A stretch of DNA of 64,000 bases from Dolomitihabitans soli (GTDB taxonomy: Bacteria; Actinomycetota; Actinomycetes; Streptosporangiales; Streptosporangiaceae). The position numbers and the translations under genes are program-made. Positions 52,725 to 63,839 of the stretch are shown piece after piece. The stretch lies in assembly GCF_022213955.1 (NCBI RefSeq), contig NZ_JAKNTW010000001.1, positions 806,001-870,000 on the forward strand. The letters are read 5' to 3'. The first letter of the stretch is position 1. Every line of letters begins with the position of its first letter. Below the pieces are notes generated by a model that was not told where the DNA came from, ran no database searches, and saw only the letters and a list, made by a program, of their open reading frames with translations.

Positions 52725-55153
52725 CGCGACGGCCGGCGCACCCGCAGGTTCTCCAGCCGGTCGAATCCGTCGAGCAGTCGCTCACCCATTCCGCGCAGGC
52801 GCCGCAGGGTCGAGGGCGGCAGCAGCACGGCTCTGATCCTGCGTCCCCGCGACACGGTGGCGGCCAGCGACCTGCGGACCCTGTCGAGGTCCTCGGCGAG
52901 CGGGCGGATCTCACCGGGCGTCCTGGCGAACAGCATCCGCTCCGTCGCCGACGCGATCCTGTCGATCGCCGCCGTCGAGAGCGCGTCGAACCCACAACTC
53001 TCGGTCAGCCTGCGCGCCAGCGCCCGGGGGGTCTCGCTCGCCGGGCGTGACATCCCGTAGTCATAGAGCGCGTCGTCGAGTTCCGCCCACGCCGCCGACA
53101 CGGACGCCGCCCGCCTGTCCACCCGGATCCGGCCCGCCGTGGCACCCGTGGTCCCGCCGGAGTCATCGGCCACGGCGGTGGACTCCACGGGAGGCCGGGC
53201 GATCATCCGCCGCCGCCTGCTCCGCGCCACGACGCGCAGCGACGCGGGGATGAGCAGGATGAGCAGCAGCACCACCAGGCCTGCACCGATCTGTGCGAGG
53301 AGGGGTGTGCCCTCGTCCACCGTGACGGGGGCCAGGGCCCCCTCGCGGTCCAGGGCGCGCGGGTTGCGCGTGGCGTCGGGCCCGCCGGTGGCCGTTCCCG
53401 CCTCCGGGCTCGAACTGTCGGTCGGGCTGGGCGACGAACTGCTGTCGCCCGGCTCCTGAACCGGGGGCAGGCTGTAGTCGGGGGCGCGGGCCGTACCCTG
53501 GCCGAGGCCGCCCGAAGGCGTGGGCTCGAAGGCGAGCCAGCCCACTCCTTCGAAGTACAGTTCCGGCCAGGCGTGCATGTCGTGCGTGCCGACCTGCCAG
53601 GAACCGCCCCCGATGCTGCTGCCGCCGGTGTAGCCGATCGCCACCCGCGCCGGGATGCCGAGGATGCGGGCCATCACCGCCATCCCCGCGGAGAACTGCT
53701 CGCAGTAGCCGACCCGGCTGTTGATCAGGAAGTCGTACAGCGCCGAGCTGCTGTGGCCCTGGGTGCGCAGATCGTAGGTGAAGTTGCCGGTCTTGGTGAA
53801 CCACTCCTGCAGCGCGACCGCCTGTTCGTACGGCGTGTCCGCCTCCCGGGTCACGTCCTCCGCCTGCTCCCGGATCCTCGGGTGCACGTCGCGCGGCAGC
53901 CGCAGATAACGCTCGGCGACCTCCGGGTCGGGCACCCCCGCCGCGTTCAGCATCGCCGGCGTGGGGGCGGGACGGTCGGTCGCCACCTGATACTTCAGGC
54001 CGCTCGCGTAGTCGCGGGTGGAGAAGACCATGAGCGTGCTGCGGTCCGCGCGCCAGTCGCCCTCCGCCACCACCCGGCTCGCCGGGTACGGCAGCGGCAG
54101 GAACTGCAGCTCGTCGATGTCGTCGCTGATCTGGATGGTGCTCTCGGACCGTTTGACGGGTACGGCGGAGCCCTGTCCGGGGGGCGACGGCAGGGGGCCG
54201 TTCTCCACCCGGTTCTGCGGGCTGCCCGTCGGCGGCGTCATCGTCCACTGCTCGCCGGTGAAGAGGTCCAGCGACCAGATCCGCATGTAGTGCGGAGCGC
54301 TGTCGCTGCTGGAGTAGGTCAGCACGGTGGCGTTCTCCGGCAGCGTGAGATAGCCCCGCATGCTGACGATCGGGTTCGGGATGCTGATGGTGTTGCCGCC
54401 CCTGCCGGGTCCGGAACCCACGCCGAAGCCGAACATCGGGTTGGGCTCCAAGGTCGGCAGCAGCCCCGGGAGCAGGATCGCCAGCGCGATCGCGGTGACC
54501 CCGATGCGCTTGCCCGAGAGGCGGAGCTGCCCGGCGTCGGGGTTGCCACGCGTGATCCCGCCGACCCGGCGCACCAGCACCGCCCTGCCCCAGTGGCCGA
54601 TCCGTTCCCGTCCGTCCGCGAGCAGCAGGCCCGTGTAGCCGAGAGCGGCGAGGATGAACGCCGGCCACCCGATCGGGTCGGTGACGATCTCCGCGGGGAC
54701 GACGAACAGGGCCAGCAGCGGCAGGCCTGCCAGCGCGGCCCTGCGCATCCGGGCGGCGAGGAAGTCGACGATCACGGCGATGATCCCGATTCCGCCCGTG
54801 GTGAGCAACGTGATCGCCTCGTTCGAGGGCACGGGCGCGGCGAAGCGCTGGATGTCCTCGAACGCGGTGCCGACCAGCTCCATGAGGGCGAGCGCCGAGT
54901 CCCGGGTGGGCACCACCCTGGCCCACGCGTCGTCACCGGCGAAGACCACCGTCAGGTAGATCCACAACACGGCCAGTCCGGTGAGCGGCACCAGCCAGCG
55001 CGGGAAGGCGAAGTGCGAGGCGAACACGCCCATCGCCGTGATCACCAGGATGGCGCCGAGGCCGCTGACGAACCAGGTGCCGCCCGCGAAGAGCGGGTAG
55101 AGGGTGGCGGCGACGGCCGCCGTCGCCAGCCCGGACGCGATCGGCAACCTCAT
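52712..55153 (-). CDS. Transglutaminase-like membrane protein (TgpA type)
   Basis: 813 residues from ATG 55153, overlapping the DUF58 stop. About seven hydrophobic segments in the first ~230 residues precede the extracytoplasmic transglutaminase-like core: SRVGYCEQFSAGMAVMARIL with the catalytic Cys, GTHDMHAWPELYFEG with the His and AFEPTPSGG with the Asp. A Ser/Pro-rich linker and one more helix (LLAQIGAGLVVLLLILLIPA) lead to a cytoplasmic DUF4129-like tail. TgpA-type proteins are linked with DUF58 and MoxR in actinobacteria; their exact reaction (transamidation or proteolysis) is not known. Last gene of the operon. Confidence 0.9.
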   Translation of the reverse strand: MRLPIASGLATAAVAATLYPLFAGGTWFVSGLGAILVITAMGVFASHFAFPRWLVPLTGLAVLWIYLTVVFAGDDAWARVVPTRDSALALMELVGTAFEDIQRFAAPVPSNEAITLLTTGGIGIIAVIVDFLAARMRRAALAGLPLLALFVVPAEIVTDPIGWPAFILAALGYTGLLLADGRERIGHWGRAVLVRRVGGITRGNPDAGQLRLSGKRIGVTAIALAILLPGLLPTLEPNPMFGFGVGSGPGRGGNTISIPNPIVSMRGYLTLPENATVLTYSSSDSAPHYMRIWSLDLFTGEQWTMTPPTGSPQNRVENGPLPSPPGQGSAVPVKRSESTIQISDDIDELQFLPLPYPASRVVAEGDWRADRSTLMVFSTRDYASGLKYQVATDRPAPTPAMLNAAGVPDPEVAERYLRLPRDVHPRIREQAEDVTREADTPYEQAVALQEWFTKTGNFTYDLRTQGHSSSALYDFLINSRVGYCEQFSAGMAVMARILGIPARVAIGYTGGSSIGGGSWQVGTHDMHAWPELYFEGVGWLAFEPTPSGGLGQGTARAPDYSLPPVQEPGDSSSSPSPTDSSSPEAGTATGGPDATRNPRALDREGALAPVTVDEGTPLLAQIGAGLVVLLLILLIPASLRVVARSRRRRMIARPPVESTAVADDSGGTTGATAGRIRVDRRAASVSAAWAELDDALYDYGMSRPASETPRALARRLTESCGFDALSTAAIDRIASATERMLFARTPGEIRPLAEDLDRVRRSLAATVSRGRRIRAVLLPPSTLRRLRGMGERLLDGFDRLENLRVRRPSRKPV

Positions 55154-56417
55154 GCCGTACCTCCAGGAACGCTCATCATCGGTCCTGACCTCGAAGGACG
55201 CTGTGCCGCGTGATGCCACACCGAGGCGATCGAGGCGCCGGCGGGCAACCGCAGCACCCGCCAGCCCGATCCGATCAGCACGCCTCTGGCCTGCTGAAAC
55301 TCCTCGGCCTCCGCGAGCTCGGGACTCTCCCAGGCGACCGTGTCGAGCAGCACGGCGACTCCCGTGACGCTGCCGTGCCTGAGCCTGGCCAGCGCGGTCG
55401 CCTCCTCCACGCCGATCGCGCCGAGCACCGCGACGATCAGGCCGTCGCCGCCGCCCTGGCGCAGGGCGGTGATGCCGTACTCGAGGGAGCGGGCCTGGCT
55501 CTGCCGTACGACGGCGAGGGTGTCGAGCAGCGACCCGCTCACCCCGGCGTCGGGGAGGTGCTCCGAGCCCTGGTCGGTGACCAGCCGCAGGCCGAGCCCT
55601 TCGCGGGCCAGATGGACGCCGATCGAGGCGGCGGCGGAGACGGCCACCTCGAAGGAGGACCGCGGGCCCTCGCCGCGGTGGGCGTACCTGCGGGTGTCGA
55701 GCAGGAGCGCGCCGCGGCTCTGCCACTGCTGCTCCTCCCGGCGCACCATCAGCTCGCCGTGCCGCGCGGTGGATCGCCAGTGCACCCGCCGCAGGTCGTC
55801 GCCTTGGCGGTACTCGCGCGGGGCCACGTCGTCGTCGCCCGCCGCGGCCACACTCCGGGTACGGCTGTCGCCGCCGCCGGTCCACTCGCCGGACAGCCGC
55901 ACATGGGGGAGCGCCATCACCTGCGGCGTCACGACCAGCGTGTCACTGATCGTGAAACCCCGGGCCAGCTCCACCAGGCCGAACGGGTCGGTGATCCGCA
56001 CGGACAGCGGCCCGATCGGGAACCTGCCGCGCAGATCCGAGCGGACCTTGTAGTCGATCTCCCTGATCCCCCGCGGCTCGACGCGGTCCAGCACGAAACG
56101 CGGCCGGGCGCCGAGCGCGTAGGGGACGGTGTCCTCGATCAGCAGCAGCCCGGTGGGCAGCCGCGTGACGTTCTCCAGTTTGAGCGTCACGGTGGCCTCG
56201 CCGCCCACCTCGGAACGTGCCGGGTCCAGGCGCCGCGCGCAACTCAGCCGGTAGCGGGTGCGGGCCACCACCATGGCGGCCAGCAACGGCAACGCGACGA
56301 TCAGCACTCCGATGCGCAGCAGGTCGTGCTCGCCGAGGAGGAAGGCGCACAGCAGCGCCGCGACACCGGAGGCGATGAACGATCTGCCGCGCGAGGTGAG
56401 TGCCGCCAGTCCGGCCT

Positions 56418-56421
<4 letters not shown>
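55150..56421 (-). CDS. DUF58-domain protein
   Basis: 423 residues. Two N-terminal hydrophobic segments (FIASGVAALLCAFLL; RIGVLIVALPLLAAMVV) and a beta-rich middle are followed by the DUF58 core: GDDDVAPREYRQGDDLRRVHWRSTARHGELMVRREEQ. The C-terminal half resembles a degenerate VWA domain. DUF58 proteins are the usual partners of MoxR ATPases. GTG start overlaps the MoxR stop and its own stop overlaps the next ATG, so MoxR-DUF58-transglutaminase is a tight operon. Confidence 0.92.
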
Positions 56422-57494
<1,073 letters not shown>

Positions 57495-57881
57495 TGTGTG
57501 TACCGACACTACGATGCTGTGGGTTCCTGGGCGACTTTTAGCGCCATTGCGGGTGGGCGGCACCAGTTTGCTCCTGTTTGATGCCAAACGCGTGCCGTAC
57601 CCGTTCGAATCCTGTGACGCGGCTCGCCGTTCTCCCCGTCGCCGCCGGCCCGGCTTCCGATCAGTGCGCCGCCGGGTGTCTTCGACACGCCGTGCCGCGG
57701 CGGGGGCCACTCCCGGGGCCCACTCCCGCTCCACCCCTCTGAACTGGGGAAACGTCGAAAAAAATGCGATTCGGGGCGCGCGGAATCAGTTGACGGTGGG
57801 GAGAAGTGGAGTATGGTGGTGCGCAGTGGAGGGCAGGGGCTCCAGCGCTGAGCGCTTCACGAGGCACGGGAGGTGGGGCCG
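57495..57881. other. Divergent intergenic region between MoxR operon and the dcw cluster
   Basis: 387 bases. It contains the MoxR -10-like box at its left end and the mraZ promoter with MraZ-type repeats at 57790-57831. The middle ~200 bases are GC-rich, with an inverted-repeat character around CTCCCGGGGCCCAC; I see no gene there. Confidence 0.5.
57790..57831 (+). promoter_or_regulatory. mraZ promoter overlapped by four MraZ-type boxes
   Basis: -35 TTGACG (57790-57795), 16-base spacer, -10 TATGGT (57812-57817). GTGG occurs at 57796, 57806, 57816 and 57826, exactly 10 bp apart (GTGGG, GTGGA, GTGGT, GTGGA). MraZ is known to bind GTGGG/TGGGN repeats with a 10-bp period in other bacteria and to regulate its own operon, so this is the likely autoregulatory site. 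Confidence 0.8.
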
Positions 57882-58313
57882 GTGTTCCTCGGCACTCATC
57901 AACCGCGTCTGGATGACAAGGGACGGCTGTTCCTGCCGGCGAAGTACCGTGAGGAGCTGGCGGAGGGTCTGGTGATCACCAAAGGCCAGGAGCGCTGCCT
58001 CTACGTGTTTCCCGTAGAGGAGTTTCAGCGCATCACCGAGGCTCTGCGTACCGCGCCGGTGACCGCCAAGGCGGTCCGCGACTACAGCCGGGTCTTCTTC
58101 GCCAGTGCGTCCGACGAATCTCCGGACAAGCAGGGGCGCATCACGATTCCCCAGGGTCTTCGCCAGTACGCCGGGCTGCGTCGTGACTGTGTGGTCATCG
58201 GGGCCAACACCCGGCTGGAGATCTGGGACGCGCAGGCATGGGAGACCTACCTGTCCGACCAAGAGCAGGCCTTCGCCGACCTGTCGGAGGAGGTGCTGCC
58301 AGGGGTTCTGTAG
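57882..58313 (+). CDS. mraZ: Transcriptional regulator MraZ
   Basis: 143 residues, two AbrB-like domains: [20 protein letters not shown] and the second copy [20 protein letters not shown] with the DxxGR signature. Start GTG 57882, chosen because GGGAGG at 57868-57873 is 8 bases upstream and the N-terminus [16 protein letters not shown] is canonical; a GTG at 57873 is also open but has the RBS inside. It autoregulates the dcw cluster through the repeats over its promoter. rsmH follows after 224 bases. Confidence 0.96.
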   Translation: MFLGTHQPRLDDKGRLFLPAKYREELAEGLVITKGQERCLYVFPVEEFQRITEALRTAPVTAKAVRDYSRVFFASASDESPDKQGRITIPQGLRQYAGLRRDCVVIGANTRLEIWDAQAWETYLSDQEQAFADLSEEVLPGVL

Positions 58314-58537
58314 ATCATGGTCGAAGTCGTCGGTGAACGAGTCGTTCGGCGAGGTCTCCACCCGCACCACCCGCCGCCAGCTGATGCACCTTCCCCGGTG
58401 TCAGGTGGCGGCAACGCGGAGCGGTTGCGGATGGGGACCTGGCCGGGCGGCAGGGTGGGGACCCGTACCAGGGACACCGGCGACGATCGACGTGCCGCAT
58501 CATTTCCGCGAGCAGCGGCGAAAGGGGGTTTTCCGTC

Positions 58538-59524
58538 ATGCGTGCAGACGACAACGGTCTTCAGGTTCGGGGCGGGCACGTGCCCGTGATGCTTGAGCGT
58601 GTGCTCGAGCTCCTCGCTCCCGCACTGACGGGCCCCGACCCCGTGGTGGTCGACGCCAACCTCGGCCTCGGCGGTCACGCCGAGGCGCTGCTCGCGGCCC
58701 ACCCTTCCCTGCACCTGATCGGGATCGACCGCGATCCCACCGCGATCGAGCGCTCCACCGTACGGCTGGCGCCCTACGCCGGCCGTACGACGCTGGTGCG
58801 CGCGGTCTCCGATGAACTGCCCGACGTGCTCGCGCGCGCCGGGCGCCGGCGGATCGACGGCGCCCTCTTCGACCTCGGCGTCTCATCGCCGCAGCTCGAC
58901 GAGGCGGAGCGCGGTTTCGCCTACTCCTACGACGCGCCTCTCGACATGCGGATGGACCGCGAGCAGGAGCTTACGGCCGAGCAGGTCGTGAACACCTACT
59001 CGGCGGGGGAGCTAACCCGCATCCTGCGTGATTACGGTGAGGAACGGTTCGCACCGCGTGTCGCACGCCTAATCACCCAGGAACGGGCCAAGGAGGCCAT
59101 AACGTCGACTAAGCGGCTGGCCGAGATCGTCAAAATGGCGATCCCTGCCGCTACCCGGCGCACCGGAGGCAACCCCGCCAAGAGAACTTTCCAGGCACTG
59201 CGCATCGAGGTGAACGGGGAGTTGACCGCGCTTGACGAAGCGCTCCCCGCCGCCCTCGACGCGCTGGTGCTGGGCGGGCGAGTCGTCGTACTCGCCTACC
59301 ACTCCCTCGAGGACCGGCTGACCAAGCAGGTGCTCGTGGCGCGAACCAAGGAGACGGGCCCACCAGGGCTGCCCGTCCCCCTTCCGGCCCACCAGCCGAG
59401 GTTCCGCCTGTTGACCAGGGGAGCAGAGCTCCCCAGCGAAGAAGAGGTGGCCCGCAACCCGCGAGCGGCGTCGGCCCGCCTGCGGGCTGCAGAGAGGATC
59501 CGTGAGCCAGTTGACGAAGACTGA
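58538..59524 (+). CDS. rsmH: 16S rRNA m4C1402 methyltransferase RsmH (MraW)
   Basis: SAM-dependent N4-methylation of C1402 of 16S rRNA. 328 residues. [29 protein letters not shown] (the SAM loop, usually DATLGxGGH), [29 protein letters not shown] and [23 protein letters not shown] 58538. The 224-base gap before it contains a possible extra promoter but nothing I can define. ftsL overlaps its end by 23 bases, so the cluster is translationally coupled. Confidence 0.96.
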   Translation: MRADDNGLQVRGGHVPVMLERVLELLAPALTGPDPVVVDANLGLGGHAEALLAAHPSLHLIGIDRDPTAIERSTVRLAPYAGRTTLVRAVSDELPDVLARAGRRRIDGALFDLGVSSPQLDEAERGFAYSYDAPLDMRMDREQELTAEQVVNTYSAGELTRILRDYGEERFAPRVARLITQERAKEAITSTKRLAEIVKMAIPAATRRTGGNPAKRTFQALRIEVNGELTALDEALPAALDALVLGGRVVVLAYHSLEDRLTKQVLVARTKETGPPGLPVPLPAHQPRFRLLTRGAELPSEEEVARNPRAASARLRAAERIREPVDED

Positions 59525-60050
59525 GCAAGGCCGTGAGCGGGACGTCCGCACCCGTGGACCCAGGCCGGCGCGTGTGCCGGCACCGCCACGAGGCGTCCGG
59601 ACCCGTCCGGCGCCGGCCCGGCCGAAGAGCCCGCCGGCCGCTCCCGCGAGCCCGCCGGAGACCGGCCGGCCCGCAGCGGCGGAACGCAAGGTCCGGCGCG
59701 TCGCCGAGCCCGCACGCCGCCGCGGCAGAGCGCCGCGTGCTCCCTTCGTGCTGCTCGTGGTCGGCCTGCTCTGCGGCGGGCTGGTGAGCCTGCTGCTGCT
59801 GAACGTCGTGCTCTCCCAGGACTCCTTCGAGGCCACCGAGCTCCGCAAGGAGAACGACAGGATCCAGCTCCTCAAGGAGCGGGAGACGCAGCGGCACGCC
59901 ATCGCGGACACCCCGGAGAACCTCTCCAACCGGGCAAAGAGCCAGAATCTGCAGCCCGACGACTCGATCAACGTCATCACGCCCGGCAAGCGGGCCGCGA
60001 GCACCGACGAGACCAGGAACGGCACGGTAGCGGAGGACACGGACAGGTGA
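59502..60050 (+). CDS. ftsL: Cell-division protein FtsL-like
   Basis: 182 residues. A basic, Pro/Ala-rich cytoplasmic part (1-~85) precedes one membrane helix ([20 protein letters not shown]) and a short external coiled coil ([20 protein letters not shown]). Size, topology and position between rsmH and ftsI identify it as FtsL; sequence alone is weak, as is usual for this family. GTG 59502 lies inside the rsmH gene. It overlaps ftsI by four bases. The N-terminal extension is long compared with FtsL of proteobacteria. Confidence 0.88.
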   Translation: MSQLTKTEQGRERDVRTRGPRPARVPAPPRGVRTRPAPARPKSPPAAPASPPETGRPAAAERKVRRVAEPARRRGRAPRAPFVLLVVGLLCGGLVSLLLLNVVLSQDSFEATELRKENDRIQLLKERETQRHAIADTPENLSNRAKSQNLQPDDSINVITPGKRAASTDETRNGTVAEDTDR

Positions 60051-62263
60051 GCACCACCGGCGGCCGGGGATCCGGCCCCGGCCGCGGCGGTTCCGGCGCC
60101 TCCGGAGGACCTGGCGCCGGTCGCCGTGTCCCGGGCGGCCCGCGCAGGGCCGGTCCGCCCGCGGGGGGCGGCGCGCCAGGCGGGCGCCCGCCCTTGAAAC
60201 CCCGTGGTGACGAGCCGGGGAACGACGACCCGCCCCTTCGCCCGGGCAGGTCCCGCGGCGAGGACGGCCCGGGGGCGGACAGATCTCAGGGCAGGCCCCA
60301 GGGCAGGTCCGGGGGCAGACCCGGAGATGAAGACGGTCCGCGTCCCGGCTCGGGCAGGCCCAGACGGGACGAGGTCCCCCGTACGGGAGCCGGCCGGCCC
60401 GGGGGGCAGGACCCGCGCCGGCCCGCGCGGCCGTGGTCCTCCCGGACAGGTGACGACACCCGGACCATGGGCCGGCCTCCCCGGCCGCCGCGGCCACCCC
60501 GTCAGCGGCCGCCGGCCAAGCCGCCCACCGTGCTGCGCCTGGGCAACCCGCGCAGGCGGCTGCACATCGGCCTGATCGCGATGACCTTCGTGCTGTCCAT
60601 CCTCGCGGGCAGGCTGGTCCAGCTCCAGGGGCTCGACTCCAAGGTGTACGAGGCGCACGCCGCCGAACAGCGGGTGCAGCCGGAGCGCCTGCCCGCCAGG
60701 CGGGGCGCCATCACCGACGTCAGCGGGCACGAGCTCGCGGTCACCGTGGAGGCGCGTGAGGTGTCGGTCGACCCCGCCCTGATCTCCGCGGAGAAACGGA
60801 CGGAGGTGGCCGCGACCCTGGCCAGGGAGCTGGGCAGTCCGCCCGCGCAGATCGTCGCCAAGCTGGCCCGTACGAACACGCGCTACCAGCTCATCGCCAA
60901 GGACGTCGATCCGGTCGTCGCGGAGGCGGTGCTGAAGCACGATTTCCGCGGCGTCAGCACCAAGCCGCAGTACCGTCGCGTCTACCCCGGCAACGACCTG
61001 GCCGGCAGCCTCGTCGGTTTCGTCGGGTTCGAGGGGCGCGGCCTGGCCGGGCTGGAAGGCGTGTACGACAAGATGCTCGCCGGTCAGGACGGCGAGCAGA
61101 GCATCGAGATCGGCAGCAAGGGCCAGCGGATCCCGATGACCCGCGACACCAGCCGGGCGCCGGTGCCGGGCCGGGACGTCCGGCTCACGATCGACCGCGA
61201 CATCCAGTGGGCCGCCCAACAGGCGATCGCCTCGCAGGTGAAGGCCACCGGCGCGCGCAGCGGCAGTGTGATCATCATGGACGTGCAGAACGCGCAGATC
61301 CTCGGCATGGCCAACGCCCCCGAGCTCGACCTGAACAACTGGGAGAAGACCCCGGGCGAGGACCGGGGCAACCGGGCGGTGGCCGAGGTGTTCGAGCCCG
61401 GCAGCACCAACAAGGTCATCACCGCCGCCGCCGCCCTGGAGGCCGGTACCGTGCGCCCGGAGACCGTCTTCCAGGTCAAGGACAACATCCAGTGCGCCGA
61501 CCGCGTTCTCCGGGACTCCCACCCGCATCCGCCGGAGCGGCTCACCTTCGCCGGGGTCGTGGCCACCTCGAGCAACGTCGGCACGATCATGGCGGCGGAG
61601 AAGGTCGGCGACCAGAAGCTGTACGAGAAGCTGCGCGCCTTCGGTTTCGGCGCCAAGCCGGGCGCGGGCCTGCCGGGCGAGGAGGCCGGTCTGCTGCCCG
61701 ACTGGAAGACCTGGTCGGGCAGCCAGAGCTGCACCGTCGCGTACGGCCAGGGCGTCTCGGTCACCGCGCTGCAGATGGCGAGCGTCTACCAGACCATCGC
61801 CAACGGCGGGGTGCGCGTCACTCCCCAGATCATCGCGGGGATCAGCGGCGAGCAGGGCAAGAAGATCGTCCCCTCGAAGCCGGGCAAGCAGACCAGGGTC
61901 GTCAGCGAGCGCACCGCCGACGAGATCGCGGGCATGCTGGAGGCGGCCGTCGGTGAGGACGGCACGGGCAACCTCGCGTCCATCCCCGGTTACCGGGTGG
62001 CGGGCAAGACCGGTACGGCCATGCGATACGACGAGAAATGTCAGGGCTATTGTGGCTATACAGCGACTTTCGTGGGGTTCACGCCCGCCGACAAGCCCCG
62101 GCTGATCGCGCTCGCCGTGCTCCAGGATCCGAAGAAGGGGCACTACGGCGGCCAGATCGCCGCCCCGGTGTTCAAGGACGTGATGATGTTCGCGTTAAAG
62201 AGCAGGAAGATTCCCCCTACCGGCACGACTCCGCCTCCGGTGCGGATACGCGCCGGAGGGTGA
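60047..62263 (+). CDS. ftsI: Penicillin-binding protein, septal transpeptidase FtsI (PBP3 type)
   Basis: Cross-links septal peptidoglycan. 738 residues. A Gly/Arg/Pro-rich cytoplasmic extension of about 165 residues, rich in low-complexity repeats, precedes the membrane helix (HIGLIAMTFVLSILAGRLV). The dimer domain starts QRVQPERLPARRGAITDVSG. Transpeptidase motifs: SxxK as EPGSTNKVITAA (Ser ~453), SxN as ATSSNVGTIM, KTG as VAGKTGTAMRY. A Cys pair (EKCQGYCGYTA) just after the KTG is unusual and may form a disulfide. It overlaps ftsL by four bases; murE follows after 22 bases. Confidence 0.96.
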   Translation: MSTTGGRGSGPGRGGSGASGGPGAGRRVPGGPRRAGPPAGGGAPGGRPPLKPRGDEPGNDDPPLRPGRSRGEDGPGADRSQGRPQGRSGGRPGDEDGPRPGSGRPRRDEVPRTGAGRPGGQDPRRPARPWSSRTGDDTRTMGRPPRPPRPPRQRPPAKPPTVLRLGNPRRRLHIGLIAMTFVLSILAGRLVQLQGLDSKVYEAHAAEQRVQPERLPARRGAITDVSGHELAVTVEAREVSVDPALISAEKRTEVAATLARELGSPPAQIVAKLARTNTRYQLIAKDVDPVVAEAVLKHDFRGVSTKPQYRRVYPGNDLAGSLVGFVGFEGRGLAGLEGVYDKMLAGQDGEQSIEIGSKGQRIPMTRDTSRAPVPGRDVRLTIDRDIQWAAQQAIASQVKATGARSGSVIIMDVQNAQILGMANAPELDLNNWEKTPGEDRGNRAVAEVFEPGSTNKVITAAAALEAGTVRPETVFQVKDNIQCADRVLRDSHPHPPERLTFAGVVATSSNVGTIMAAEKVGDQKLYEKLRAFGFGAKPGAGLPGEEAGLLPDWKTWSGSQSCTVAYGQGVSVTALQMASVYQTIANGGVRVTPQIIAGISGEQGKKIVPSKPGKQTRVVSERTADEIAGMLEAAVGEDGTGNLASIPGYRVAGKTGTAMRYDEKCQGYCGYTATFVGFTPADKPRLIALAVLQDPKKGHYGGQIAAPVFKDVMMFALKSRKIPPTGTTPPPVRIRAGG

Positions 62264-62273
62264 CGAGTGAAGG

Positions 62274-62279
62274 TACGCT
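62274..62279 (+). promoter_or_regulatory. Possible internal -10 box before murE
   Basis: TACGCT ends 6 bases before the GTG at 62286. This would make a leaderless murE transcript in addition to read-through from ftsI. Confidence 0.4.
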
Positions 62280-62285
62280 CTCGCC

Positions 62286-63839
62286 GTGCGTCCCCCGTCG
62301 TCTATGCGTCCAACGACCAGCCCGCCCCGCCCGCTCTCCGGGCTCGCGGCCCTGCTCGGCGCCCCTTCGGGCGCGCCGCAGGGTCCGCGCGCCGCGGTGA
62401 CGGGAGTCACCATCGACTCCCGCGAGGTGCGTCGCGGCGATCTCTACGTCGCCCTCAGAGGAGCGTCGTTCCACGGAGCCCAGTTCTCCGCTGACGCGCT
62501 CGCCGCCGGAGCCGTGGCGATCCTCACCGACCCGGGCGGCTGCGAGGCCGCCGCCGCCACCGGCCTCCCCGTGCTCGTCACGCCCGACCCCCGCGCCGTT
62601 CTCGGCCGGGTCGCCGCGTGGGTGTACGGCGGGCCCGCCGCCGACGTCATGGTCATCGGCGTCACCGGCACCAGCGGCAAGTCCACCACGACCTTCCTGC
62701 TGGAGGCGGGCCTCAAGGCGGCCGGGCACCGGGCAGGGGTGATCGGCGGGGTCGAGATCCACGCCGGCGACCTGTGCTTCACGCCCAAGCTCACCACGCC
62801 GGAGGCGACCGAACTGCACGGCCTGTTCGCCCTCATGCGCGAGAAGGGCGTCACGGCCGCCGCCATGGAGGTCTCCAGCCACGCCCTGGCACTCGACAGG
62901 GTCGACGGCGTCTTCTTCGACGTGGCCCTGTTCACCAACCTGTCCCAGGACCATCTCGACTTCCACCGTGATCTCGACGACTACTTCGCGACGAAGGCCA
63001 GGCTGTTCACGCCGGAGCTGAGCCGTACGGGCGTGGTCAACCTCGACGACGAGTACGGGCGGGAGCTGGTCGGGCGGTCCAAGATCCCGGTGACCACGTT
63101 CTCCGCGGCGGGGGCGGCCGCGGCCGGTTGGCGGGCGCTCGACGTGCGCTCGGGCGGCGACGGCAGCAGTTTCCGGGTGGTCGGGCCCGGCGGGGTCGAG
63201 GCCGACGTCACGGTGTCGCTGCCCGGCGCGTTCAACGTGTCGAACGCGCTCGGCGCCATCGTCTCGCTGGTGGAGGCCGGGGTGCCGCTGCAGGCCGCGG
63301 TGCACGGCGTGGGCTCGCTGACCGGGGTTCCCGGCCGGATGGAGCGGGTCGGCGAGGGGCACGGCTTCCAGGCGATCGTCGACTACTCGCACAAGCCGGG
63401 AGCGGTGGAGTCCGTGCTGCGCTCGCTGCGCGCGGTCACCCCCGGCAGGCTGATCGTCGTGCTCGGCTGCGGCGGCGACCGCGACCGCGGCAAGCGCCCG
63501 CTGATGGGCCGGGCGGCCGCGCTGCTGGCGGATGTGGCGTTTTTCACCAGTGACAACCCCCGAACCGAGGATCCTCTGGGCATCCTTGCGGCCATGCTTG
63601 ACGGAGCACTGGAGGTGCCCGAGCATGACCGGGCTCATGTGATCATGGAGCCCGACCGTGCCGCCGCCATCGATCTGGCGATCGGCCGGGCAGAGCCCGG
63701 CGACGTCGTGATCGTGGCGGGCAAGGGCCACGAGCAGGGTCAGTACATAGCCGGCGAGGTGCTTCCGTTCGACGACCGGCAGGTCGTCGCGGCGGCTCTC
63801 GGCCGTAGAGCACATATGGAGAGTAGGGAAGAAGCATGA
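62286..63839 (+). CDS. murE: UDP-N-acetylmuramoyl-tripeptide synthetase MurE, meso-diaminopimelate type
   Basis: Adds the third residue to the peptidoglycan stem peptide. 517 residues. N-terminal domain (VTGVTIDSREVRRGDLYVAL), ATP loop GVTGTSGKSTTTFLL near 126 (usually TGTNGKTT), catalytic region TTPEATELHGLFA, NLSQDHLDFH, and the specificity motif DNPRTEDP at ~423. DNPR marks enzymes that accept meso-diaminopimelate. GTG 62286 gives a normal length; the ATG at 62304 is an alternative. It overlaps murF by four bases. Confidence 0.96.
   Translation: MRPPSSMRPTTSPPRPLSGLAALLGAPSGAPQGPRAAVTGVTIDSREVRRGDLYVALRGASFHGAQFSADALAAGAVAILTDPGGCEAAAATGLPVLVTPDPRAVLGRVAAWVYGGPAADVMVIGVTGTSGKSTTTFLLEAGLKAAGHRAGVIGGVEIHAGDLCFTPKLTTPEATELHGLFALMREKGVTAAAMEVSSHALALDRVDGVFFDVALFTNLSQDHLDFHRDLDDYFATKARLFTPELSRTGVVNLDDEYGRELVGRSKIPVTTFSAAGAAAAGWRALDVRSGGDGSSFRVVGPGGVEADVTVSLPGAFNVSNALGAIVSLVEAGVPLQAAVHGVGSLTGVPGRMERVGEGHGFQAIVDYSHKPGAVESVLRSLRAVTPGRLIVVLGCGGDRDRGKRPLMGRAAALLADVAFFTSDNPRTEDPLGILAAMLDGALEVPEHDRAHVIMEPDRAAAIDLAIGRAEPGDVVIVAGKGHEQGQYIAGEVLPFDDRQVVAAALGRRAHMESREEA

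Noticed and set aside
59069-62143. A 1024-codon open frame on the - strand opposite rsmH, ftsL and ftsI
   Set aside because: Low-complexity sequence with no motif; the + strand genes are conserved dcw genes.
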